Positions 44,258 through 53,737 of a stretch of 64,000 nucleotides of DNA are shown here, piece after piece. The position numbers and the translations under genes are program-made. The notes beneath the pieces were generated by a model. The model was given only the letters and a program-made list of their open reading frames with translations. It was not told where the DNA came from and searched no databases. Position 1 is the stretch's first letter; each line of letters starts with the position of its first letter. This stretch comes from Lasiosphaeria ovina (taxonomy: Eukaryota > Ascomycota > Sordariomycetes > Sordariales > Lasiosphaeriaceae). The stretch lies in NCBI GenBank assembly GCA_033439765.1, contig JAULSN010000004.1, positions 5,776,001 to 5,840,000 on the forward strand, read 5' to 3'.

Positions 44258-47200
44258 ATGGCGTCCAATGGGGTGCTCGGCGACTTCGCTGTCCCAAATA
44301 TCCTGGCGGCCATGCTGACCATGCGTAGTGGGGACAACGCGAAGAAAAGGGTCGCGATGGACTTTCTGGGCAAATTCCAGAAATCTGTGAGTAGCCCCCC
44401 AACATGTTCCACCGCTTCACTCTCCCATACAATAGACTGACCAGCTGTGCAGAAAGATGCGTGGACCACGACGATTACCATCCTGCAGACGTCGACCGAG
44501 GGAGAGGCGCAGCTCTTTGCGGCGACGACGTTGAAGGGCAAGGTGCGTAGCCGATCATACCCATACCATTCCAACCCCATCTCGAGACGAGGCACACACT
44601 GACTGACAGCCGGAGGGCAGATCACATATGATCTTGCCACGCAGATAACCGAGAGCGACCTCCCCGCCCTGCGCAACCAGATCCTCGTCCTGCTCAAGAA
44701 GTACGCAGGAGGTCCCAAGGCGGTTCGGGTCCAGCTCTGCGTGTGCCTCGCCATCCTGGCCATTCAAATGCAGACGTGGAAGGACGTGCTGCCCACCGTT
44801 GTCTCGGCCCTCGGTAACGACGTGGCTAGCCATGCCTGCATCCTGGACTTCCTGCGAGTGCTTCCCGAAGAGGTCACGGAAGGCCGCAAGATTACCTTGT
44901 CTGTATGTGGATCGATATGTCGCGACTCGCCCTTACTTGCACCTGGATATTATTACGTTTCTGGTTAAGTCGGCCTTGGAGCAGTGTCTAATTCGGAAAT
45001 GACAGGAAGAGGACCTCGCGCAGAGAACAACGGAGCTGCTGGCAGAAAACGCGCAGCAGGTTGTCCAGCTACTTATCGATTACGCCGTGTCTTCTCGTAA
45101 GTAACATGTGCATATCTTGAAACGTGAATACTCCCTTAGCTAACCCATGACTTCCCAGCCTCCGCCGCTGTAAACCCACAGCTATTCGAGTGCATCACTT
45201 CCTGGCTGCGCGAGGTGCCCGTAGCCGTCGTCGTCAACTCGCCGCTTCTGAACGCCGTTATCAACGGGTTGGCAAACGATAAGTCACTACAGGCCGCTGC
45301 TGAATGTCTCGGCGTCATTTGTCGGGAGACTAAGGATGTCGACGACAATATCGCCACCATCCAGACCCTCCTCCCTCGAATACTGGAATTGAGACCGCGC
45401 ATCCAGGCCCTGGCTGATGAAGAGGATATAGACGGCTTGAAGGCCATCACGAGGGTGTTCGCTGATGCTGGCGATTCGTGGGTGTTGATTATCGCCCGCG
45501 AGCCGCAGCACTTCCGTCCCCTTGTTGACGCGCTCCTCGAGTGCTGCGCTAGGGATAAGGATAGAGATGCTATCCACTACACGTTTCCGTTTTGGTACGA
45601 GCTGAAGCAGTATCTCACGCTCGAGCATTATATCGAGGCGAGATTGCAGCTGAATGACGTCTTCTCGAAACTGGTCGACATTCTGCTCAAGCATCTAGAG
45701 TATCCCTCCTCAGACGACCCCAACGAACTCGACCTGTTCGACGGAGACCGGGAGCAGGAGGAAAAATTCCGCGAGTTCCGCCATCTCATGGGGGATACTC
45801 TCAAGGACGCATGCCAGGTTATGGGCGTCTCCGAGTGCCTCACCAAGGTACACAACGCGATCAAACTGTGGAGGGAAACGTACGGCAGCCAAGCAACGCA
45901 AACAGCGGTGCCGCACTGGCAGGCGCTCGAGGCCCCTCTCTTTGCCATGCGCGCTATGGGACGCATGGTAGACAAGAACGACAGCACAATCCTGCCGCAG
46001 ATTATGCCCTTGTTGGTTCAGATCCCGGTGAACAACGAGAAGCTCCGGTTTGCGGCCATAATGGTTTTCGGTCGCTACACGGAATGGACATCAGCGCACC
46101 CCGACTTCCTCCAGCCGCAGTTCCAGTATATCGTGGCGTCCTTCCAAACCGACTCGCAGGAAATCCTTCGTGCTGCCGCCCAGGGCTTCAAATACTTTTG
46201 TGTTGACTGCAAGGATCTTCTAGGGTCCCAGGTCATTCAGCTTCAGACCTTTTATGACCAGATACTTGACAAGCTGCCGGATCCTAGCAAGGAAGAGATG
46301 ACAGAGGGAGTCGCAAGCGTCATTGGCGTTCAGAAGACCGAAGATATGTTCAAGTTGCTTAAGCTTTACTGCGACCCTTTGGTGCAGCGTCTAATGGACA
46401 GAGCCAATACCGCTACCGACGATGCCGCAAAGGTGGCCCTCGCTGGTAAGTCGCTGCTCCTATTTTCTAGTTAATTCATCAAAGCTAATATCTGGCACAG
46501 ATCAAATCAACCTCCTGACGCACTTCATCCAGCAAGTGGTGCCGTATATGCCTGCCGGCGCGGAGAACCCTGCCGTCAAATACTGGGAGGAAGTTTTCCC
46601 GGTGCTCTCGACCATCCTGGAGAACTTTATCGGTTTCATCCCAATTTGCGAAAGAGTCTGCCGGGTCTGGCGCTTCATGGTCATCTCATACAGAACCGCC
46701 ATGACCCCCCTCCTTGCACCCCTTGCCAACAAACTGGCGATAGGCTTCGCTGCATCGAAGCAGGGCTGCTTCCTCTGGGTCACCAGCGCCATTCTTCGCG
46801 AATTCTCGGAAGACCGTGAACTCGTGAACGACAGCATAGCCGAGCACATCTACATGTTCTTTGAGGCACAGGCAACAAATGTACTCCGAGTCATGAGCGA
46901 CTTGCCCCCGATCGATCTCCCGGACGTCATCGAGGACTTTTACCGGCTCCTCATTGACGCCCTCCTCTATTACCCTCACAAACTGATACCATCTCCTCTC
47001 TTTACTCCCATCTTCCAGGCTGCCATCTCCGCCCTGTCATTGGAGAAGCAAGAGCCTGTATCGGCGGCTCTCCACTACCTCCGTGATCTTCTGACCTACG
47101 GTGGCCAGAACCCCGCCGGCTCTGCCGACCAGATTGGCGCCACCCACAACCAGTTGCGACAAATTGTTCGGGCGCTCTTGCTCTCGCAGGGCGAGTCACT

Positions 47201-47540
47201 GGTCAAACAAACAATGGCCGGCATGATGATTACGTTCCCCCGCGACTGCTTCCCTGATGGAAGTGGAGTGCTGCTGGGTATGTTTGAAATACTTCCCGCC
47301 GAGACCACTGAGTGGCTGGGCCGAACCATGCAAATGCTCCCAGCAGGCACTGTCACCCCTGCCGAGGCCAACCGCCTGCTTGTCAAGATCAGGGAAAAGA
47401 TCCAGTCCTCGGACTTTTCGAACCTGAGACAGGTGCGCGTGCTTCTCCAGGACTTTACCAACACGTACCGGCGACGCTACATAGCTCCCAGAGACGGGCT
47501 TGGCCAGCTTGAGGCAGCCCGCTTTCACTTTTCGGGTTAG
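44258..47540 (+). CDS. Nuclear import receptor Mtr10 / transportin-3 homologue
   Basis: Karyopherin-beta family receptor, 972 residues, which imports SR-type RNA-binding proteins and takes part in tRNA traffic. Exons: 44258-44386, 44453-44542, 44621-44902, 45006-45096, 45159-46445, 46501-47540; introns are 55-103 nt, all GT-AG. The N-terminus MASNGVLGDFAVPNILAAML leads into HEAT-repeat helices, including the exportin-1-like segment GPKAVRVQLCVCLAILAIQM. Landmarks typical of Mtr10/TNPO3 are PTVVSALGNDVASHACILDF, LRVLPEEV, FPFWYELKQYL, ALEAPLFAMRAMGRMV, TEWTSAHPDFLQPQFQYI and the C-terminal FTNTYRRRYI. The length equals that of characterised Mtr10 proteins. It is a single-copy housekeeping type of gene. 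Confidence 0.94.
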
Positions 47541-48590
47541 AGAGTCCTTAGATGTCCCAATTGCAGGTTGCTTCTTGACAGCAGATAACTCAAATAATGG
47601 GATGCTGGGTAGTTCTGGATGGCTTGGGCTGGAAATGGCCACTAGACGGCAAGACTGCCCCTGCCCAGTTATAAACTTCTATTTGTGCATGTGGAGGCAG
47701 ATGTTGGGATGTGGTGGACGCTGCCATTAGGGATGGATGGCTGATGGGCTGGGATGGATGGAGGAACGCATCTAGACATGAAACGAGATGAAGCCCCGGC
47801 GTGGAGCACATTGCAGGAAAGGGGCCAATTAGTGTAGATAAGGAGGGCGGTATGCCACAAAGCTGGGTTAGATTTTCTGGCGAGGTGGCGAAGGAAGACT
47901 GGCTCTTCGAGCGTTGGAACGGGAGGCAGGTACATTTGGCAGCGAGTCGGAAAGGGACGTCCAAAATAATTACCTACTGTAAAGACTTAGATTGAGATAT
48001 CTCATATCTACCCGTCGAGGTGACACTGCTGAGGTGGTTGTCGCTTCTTGCGCTCTCGGATGGAATGGTCACACCAACGCTTCCCGCCGCAAAACTGGGG
48101 CGGGATCCCCTTGCTGCACGTCAGATAAGCGTGAGTATCGAGCACTTGCCGTTCGTAGGTAGCGCAGGGTTCTTTTGTTCCGGCCCGTTTGCGATCTGGT
48201 ATTCGAAAGCACCGTGACACCATGTACGTCGTCCAGCCATGCCACAAGTGTTACCTACCTACCCATGAAGACTGTGTCAGGTTCGATCAAGGCGAAGAAA
48301 AAACAATTTGACATAACGTGACAGCCGTGACGGTGATTCTAAAATGAGCAACAATGCCAGCCCCCCAAAGGAATTCCTAAACGAAAAAAAGGTGGTACGT
48401 AGCTCTTGGTAGCTAGCTAATTAAATTCCCAAACGCATTTATCTAGCTATAAAGACAAAGAAGAAACCCAACAAAAAAATAAAGAAATGAACATGAAAAA
48501 ACCCAGCCAAGGCATCTAGACGCACATTACATGCAGCAATACATAAAAAGGTACATACACCCACCCACCAATAGAGCTATTGTCTCTCGG
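47541..48590. other. Convergent intergenic region
   Basis: Between the 3' ends of the Mtr10-like gene (+) and the GT31-like gene (-). AT-rich toward 48300-48530. No gene seen. Confidence 0.5.
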
Positions 48591-50642
48591 TTATGCCAGC
48601 GCCTTGGCCTTTGTCCTTGCTGGTGCTGCCGGGGCCTCCCAGATGAGCAGGATGACCGAGTCGACGTCGGACTTCTCCTCATCGCTGTGGCGGATATCGC
48701 TGGCGAGGCGGTCGTCAATCTCTGAGAAGGAGTTATCGCCGCCCTTGCGGTTGACGTACGCCTGCCAGACGTCCCCGTTGTCGCGCGTGCGCGAGTCGAG
48801 CAGCCGCCACGTCTTCTTGGTGCGGCCGGGCGACGTCAGCGTCTTGGCGTCGCGCGGCGGCATCGCCAGGTCCAACGCCGCCGCCTCTTCAATCACCAGC
48901 CGGTCGTCGAGCCGCGGCGCGTCCGCGGCGGCCTTCTTCCTGGCTTCCTCGGCAGCCGCGGCGACCGCGGGGTCTGCCGCCGCCGACGGGTATACGGGCA
49001 CGGCTTCGACGCCCTGCGGGTAGTGTGTCAGGGTGTAGCCGTTGACGAGCACCCAGCCGTCGGCGAACAGGAAGCGCTGCAGGAAGCAGGCCTCGCCGCA
49101 GGCCGACGTGACGCGGTGGCCCTTGCCGGCCTCGAAGCGGTGCCAGTTGCGGTAGTGATGGAGTGTCAGGGGGCGCATGCCGCTGCCGTAGCCGCCGACG
49201 TCGGCCGTCGGCGGCGGCGGCGCCACGGGGTTGTACAGGCTGGGCAGCACGTGCATGCTGGCGCCGATGTGCTTGGCGATGCAGTCGTGCAGCAGCACGT
49301 CAAAGACCTGGCTGCTGCCAGTGCCGCCGGCGCTCGCCGGCTCCTGCAGACACTCGGCACCGACCTTGTCCAGCAGGGGCGCCGTGGTGAAGACGGCGCC
49401 GCCGCCGTACGTTAGTGCTGTCCCGTTGTCCACTTCCCAGTCTGACTGCTCGCTCGGCGCGCCAATGTAGTACTCCTTATCGGGGCTGAAGGGGGCCAGC
49501 TTCTCGAGCAGTCGCGCCATGCTGGGGAAGAAGACGTCCTCCTCGATGATACCGAAGTACTTTCGCGCCTTCGCGTCGGCCACATCCTTGGCGTCCTCGT
49601 CTTCGTCGGCTTTGGCATCGCTGCCGCGAACCTGCTGGCGCTGCAGGCCGCGCAGACCGTGGAAGCGGCCGCGCAGCAGCCGCGTGACGACTTGCTGGTA
49701 GGCCGTCTCATCTGGACGGTCGGCGGCCGAGGCGACGGCGGCGTCGATTCCGAGGCGCTGCAGCTCGTCGCGGATGGTCGACACCTGTTTGGCGGACGGG
49801 GCCATCTGCAGCACCACCACCAGGCCGGCGCCGTTGGACTTGCCGCGCCCGTCCGTCAGCCAGCGGGACCAGTCGTGCATCAGCGCCTGGTCGCCGTACA
49901 TGAGGCGGTCGTAGTTTGAGGCTACGCCAAACAGCAGCGCCGACGCGTCCACCGCTTCTGCTCCTTGGCCTCCTGGCGTCGACAGCGTCAGTACGTCCTT
50001 GTCGACGCCACGTTGCGGCGTGTCGGGGCTCTTGGTGCGCACCCGCTCGAAGTCGACGTTGGGGTTGAAGAGTGGTACGCCGGCGTCGGTCAGGGAAGGG
50101 GGCGGTAGCGTCTTTACGTTTGAAGACGACGACGACGGTGGCACCATTGATTTTGCCTGCACGCGCCGGGCGAACAAGGGCACCTCGCTAGTCAGATCGT
50201 ACGTCCGGGCCAGTGAGAGCAGATAGGCGAGCTCCTCCCGGCCGTGCTCGGGGCGCGCTCCAGCTTTGGTTCCGGAGGTGGCGGTACCGCTGCCGGTAGC
50301 GTCAGCATCAGCACCACCGACAGCACCACCGCCGGTTCCGCCTCTGTGCTTTGCGATGTTGCTCTTGTCGAACCAGTACTCGTCGCGCCACTCACCCGTC
50401 GTCTTGCCCTCAGTGTATTCATAGATGGGGTCGTCGTGGGGCGGAAGCGACGAGGGATGGGTTGCGAAGAGGCCGCGCAAAGCCGTGAAGACGAAGACGA
50501 CGACGGCGACAAGGCCGAGGATGCGCAGGGGCCGGGACCGGCGGCCGCCGGACGAAAGTGCCGGCAACGACGGCAGCAGCGGCGTCACGCCCGCCACGGC
50601 CCGCGACACGGCGAGCGGCAGCGGCCGGCGGTGGACCTTCAT
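48591..50642 (-). CDS. Fungal GT31-like glycosyltransferase, type II Golgi membrane protein
   Basis: Intronless, 683 residues from the ATG at 50642. A basic N-terminus is followed by one membrane anchor (RILGLVAVVVFVFTALRGLF, about 39-58), the usual form of a Golgi type II enzyme. After a disordered Gly/Ala-rich stem, the catalytic region shows the Fringe/galactosyltransferase pattern: LLFGVASNYDRLM and the following ALMHDWSRWLTD near residues 235-260, the nucleotide-sugar/metal site in KYFGIIEEDVFFPSMARLLE (about 358-377, EEDV in the position of the DxD motif), then YYIGAPSEQSDWEVDNGTAL and YGGGAVFTTAPLLDKV. The C-terminal part has HHYRNWHRFEAGKGH and a basic/acidic tail. Donor, acceptor and product are unknown; a role in glycan or cell-wall synthesis is inference. 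Confidence 0.85.
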   Translation of the reverse strand: MKVHRRPLPLAVSRAVAGVTPLLPSLPALSSGGRRSRPLRILGLVAVVVFVFTALRGLFATHPSSLPPHDDPIYEYTEGKTTGEWRDEYWFDKSNIAKHRGGTGGGAVGGADADATGSGTATSGTKAGARPEHGREELAYLLSLARTYDLTSEVPLFARRVQAKSMVPPSSSSSNVKTLPPPSLTDAGVPLFNPNVDFERVRTKSPDTPQRGVDKDVLTLSTPGGQGAEAVDASALLFGVASNYDRLMYGDQALMHDWSRWLTDGRGKSNGAGLVVVLQMAPSAKQVSTIRDELQRLGIDAAVASAADRPDETAYQQVVTRLLRGRFHGLRGLQRQQVRGSDAKADEDEDAKDVADAKARKYFGIIEEDVFFPSMARLLEKLAPFSPDKEYYIGAPSEQSDWEVDNGTALTYGGGAVFTTAPLLDKVGAECLQEPASAGGTGSSQVFDVLLHDCIAKHIGASMHVLPSLYNPVAPPPPTADVGGYGSGMRPLTLHHYRNWHRFEAGKGHRVTSACGEACFLQRFLFADGWVLVNGYTLTHYPQGVEAVPVYPSAAADPAVAAAAEEARKKAAADAPRLDDRLVIEEAAALDLAMPPRDAKTLTSPGRTKKTWRLLDSRTRDNGDVWQAYVNRKGGDNSFSEIDDRLASDIRHSDEEKSDVDSVILLIWEAPAAPARTKAKALA

Positions 50643-52078
50643 TCCTTCCCTGGCGGTGTCTCGAAGACAAGAAAAGCAGAAAACGTCGAGGAATTATTAC
50701 AAGACTGGAAAGGAGTACAGGGGTGAAGATATGCAAGCTCGGCAGAACAGCAACGCAGCCAATGCACCCAAGGCAGACAGGGAATTATGGCACAGACGCC
50801 GGCGACCAAGGGAGGGTCAGGGGGGTGTGGTGGTGGTGGTGGTGGTGGTGGTGGTGGTGATATTCCTTAGGTATGTATGTATCCGTACGACCGTCGCTAA
50901 CAGAGGGGGAAAAACGAGCAAAAAGGGGAAACGAGCGACTCGACGCAGAAGAGGGCGATGCAACGCTGTTTTGAGGTGGCTACAGAGCTAATGCTTGCAA
51001 AAGAACTTCATGGGCTCAACGGCAGCACACGCACGCACGCTCACAAGCAAAAGGAGTGTTTGTCGGGATCCCGACTCGGCCAACCCATGCGTGCATGCAT
51101 GCAAGGAAGCAAGAGAAGAAGAAATGGGGCCACTCAGAATAAGGCCAGTGGTTCTGAAGTTCGGACCGTTGCTGAACGATCGCGAAAAATGGGGTTAAAG
51201 ATACGTGGATGTTGGACTTGAGAAAAATACACTTAGATTTGACGAACTGCAGTGAAGCAGCGAAAGACTGCGACGTCGTCAGCGGGCCATCACATGATTT
51301 GGCAATTTAAAGGTGCAGGTGCAGCCAAGCAGCAGGCAGCGGCCAGCCAATCCAGCGGCCTTAACCAGCAAAGACGGAGACTAGAGACGTTAAAACTGCG
51401 AGGCTTGGCAGAGAAGGAACACTGTCTGTAAGACCGGAATTAATGGCGGACAAATTCACCGCTGCTTATAAAATTAAGTTTAAAAAAAAGGAGAAAACTA
51501 GAAGATGAAGCAGATTTATTAGCCAAACATTTCTTTTCATTGTTTGGCGTAAAATGCGGCAGAGTCAACTGAGTCCAACTTCATGAACATTTGCGACTGC
51601 AACGCGTTGACGCGTCGAATAAGGCAACCAGGCTGAATGAAGGATTTCAGCCCCGCATGGACTTCGAAAAGGAAAAATGGCTTGTCCTTATTATTATGTA
51701 GTAGTACGTCTTCAAATAATACGTCCGCCGGCTTGAAACATTAAGAACCGACTTCCGTTGCAATACTATTCCACAGCTTGCACATAAAAAGCTCCCTGCG
51801 CCCTGTCCTCTCCAGCAAAGATAGCCCTGAACACCTTTCCATTATCAGCCATTTCCATACTTCGCCCTTCTGTCGCAAACTCCTATGCCCCCAAATCTGC
51901 CCCGACTGGCCGCCAAAAACAAAAATCGCCATGCATCAATACATGCCCAACAGCCTAGTACTAACATGCTTCAAAGATGCGCCATGGCAGCTCTGGCTGA
52001 GCGCCTAAAAGAGCCAGCCACTCGCCGTTATAATTACAGAATAGGGAGAATGAGTCCTCAAATTGCACCCCGTGCGTG
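50643..52078. other. Intergenic region with GGT microsatellite
   Basis: Upstream of the GT31-like gene (-) and 3' of the SLATT gene (-). It holds the GGT repeat at 50828-50859 and AT-rich DNA near 51440-51740. No coding unit seen. Confidence 0.5.
50828..50859. repeat. GGT trinucleotide microsatellite
   Basis: About ten GGT units, about 190 bases upstream of the GT31-like start codon, probably within its promoter or leader. Confidence 0.9.
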
Positions 52079-52973
52079 TCACGAATGCACCGACATGGTA
52101 TGCACCGACGGGTCTGGGCATATATACACTTGCTTTTCTCGGGTAGACGAGCTTGGGATCGTGTATGATTCAGGCATGTTGGCCAGGACCGTGGCCTTGG
52201 CGGCCTGGTACTTGGCGAAGCACTCACTGAGAACGTCATCGACCGTCTGGTTCGCTTCGACGATACCCGTGTCCAGAAGTTCCTGTCCAAGTGGGCACGC
52301 TGTTAGCCAGCTGCACGGGACGAAGAAAGGGAGAAAAGACTCGTACCTTGAGAAAGTCCTCAACCTTGCTGAACTCGACCTTGTCCAGACGGTAGCGGTC
52401 GGGGAGGCCGCTGTTGTGCATCAGTGCCAGCAGGCCGGCGTCGACCGTGTTGACGGCAGCTAGGACGGTGATGGGAGTGCCATTACGCAGATCCAGGGAG
52501 CCCATGGCCGTCAGTATGGCGCCGATGACGATCTGGAAGATCATCAAGAACCACCGCACCACGCTAAGGCAGTGGTGCGAGATGAAGTACTTTGAGCGCT
52601 GCGTCACCACGTCGCGGTAGAGCCCCTCGGGCATGCCCTTGGGCGGCCAGTACCAGCAGCTAGGGTGCACCACGTTATGCGTCTCGCCCTCCTTAATCGC
52701 CCCGAGCCCGTGGGCGACGCGGGCCCACTCGGCTGGTGACAGGAAGCGGTGGGGCGTCTGGGAGCTGACGTACGACCTGGGCCGCTGTCCACCCGGCGTC
52801 TGCGATGGCGGCGGCGGCGGTCTGGACCCAACGGGAGTGGTGTTGACGGGACGGGTGGGCACCGGGATGCTCGATGGCCTCTCCGACTTGTAGAAGCTGT
52901 CGACCGACTCCGAGTTGTCGGCTTTGAGGGGCGGCAAGCTCAGGTGGCTGGGGTCTCGATTTACATTCGCCAT
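52079..52973 (-). CDS. SLATT-domain (fungal type) two-helix membrane protein
   Basis: 276 residues in two exons on the minus strand, 52347-52973 and 52079-52282, with a 64-nt intron (donor GTACGA). The first 110 residues are Pro/Ser-rich and disordered. The domain begins near SCWYWPPKGMPEGLYRDVVT, then has two membrane helices, CLSVVRWFLMIFQIVIGAIL and a Gly/Thr/Ala-rich second helix (TPITVLAAVNTVDAGLLALM), followed by SGLPDRYRLDKVEFSKVEDF and a helical C-terminus. This matches the fungal SLATT family, related to bacterial SLATT proteins that are thought to act as membrane effectors in conflict systems (established for the bacterial group by association). The fungal function is not known. The C-terminus past residue 258 (VYICPDPSVH) could be replaced by a further small exon; I kept the simple read-through. 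It is divergent from TRM1. Confidence 0.82.
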
Positions 52974-53737
52974 TCTAACGAACGAATGGATAGAGAGGGA
53001 GACTCAAAAGAGCGGCAGGGCGAGTCAATGCACGGCGCTGGTCGGGGGGCTGGAGGCCCAGAGACAGGCAATACACGCCCTCAAGCACAACCTGGATGGG
53101 ATTCGTCCTAGATAGTGCTATGTAACAAAGGTGAAGAGGAAAAGAGGAACAGCCTCTGAGTCTGAGATCTCGATTCTGCCTCGTCTCCGCTAGAACTTCT
53201 CCGCCGGGGAAGAGCATCCCCCAGTTCAAGGAAATCCTCGAGGAGCGCTTTCTCGTTTGAGCTGGAGACACCGGCTGGCTGGCTGGGCGCGCCTTCCATC
53301 TTCGCAACTTGATTGTTCGCGCAAGAGGTCCCTTACCCTGCGGGACCGAGACTGGCGTGGAAGTCCGCCAGCTCCCATGTCAGATGGAATATTGATGACT
53401 CTCTACTGCAGGTACTGATTTTAAATCATGTTGTCCGCCAATTCGTTAAGTATCGCGTTTAAGGGAACTGCAAGGTACGAATGCAGGCAAGGTAAGGCGA
53501 CCTTAAGTAGTTCGTGTAAAAGGGTATGATGTAGTGGCCCTGCCCCACCCCAGGGGTGAACATAAGGTACTGTAGTCTACAGTACTTGTACAGTGACACC
53601 TGACCAAGCTTTGGCTCACCGCCCAAATACCTTCAGCCAGCAGAGTGGCAGAATTCCAAAAGTTTTGGGAGCTTTGCGCATTACAACAGTTGCGGGTCGG
53701 CGAACAATTAAGATACGGCCCACTGCCGCATGCCTAG
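52974..53737. other. Divergent promoter region of the SLATT and TRM1 genes
   Basis: 764 bp between the SLATT start (-) and the first TRM1 ATG (+). A GGTACTGTAGTCTACAGTACTTGTACAG palindrome-like stretch, given here in full pieces GTACTGTAG and CTACAGTAC, lies at 53567-53586. No coding unit seen. Confidence 0.5.

Noticed and set aside
48276..48292. GGTTCGATCAA, similar to a tRNA B box
   Set aside because: No matching A box or cloverleaf can be formed upstream; no tRNA gene found in the window.
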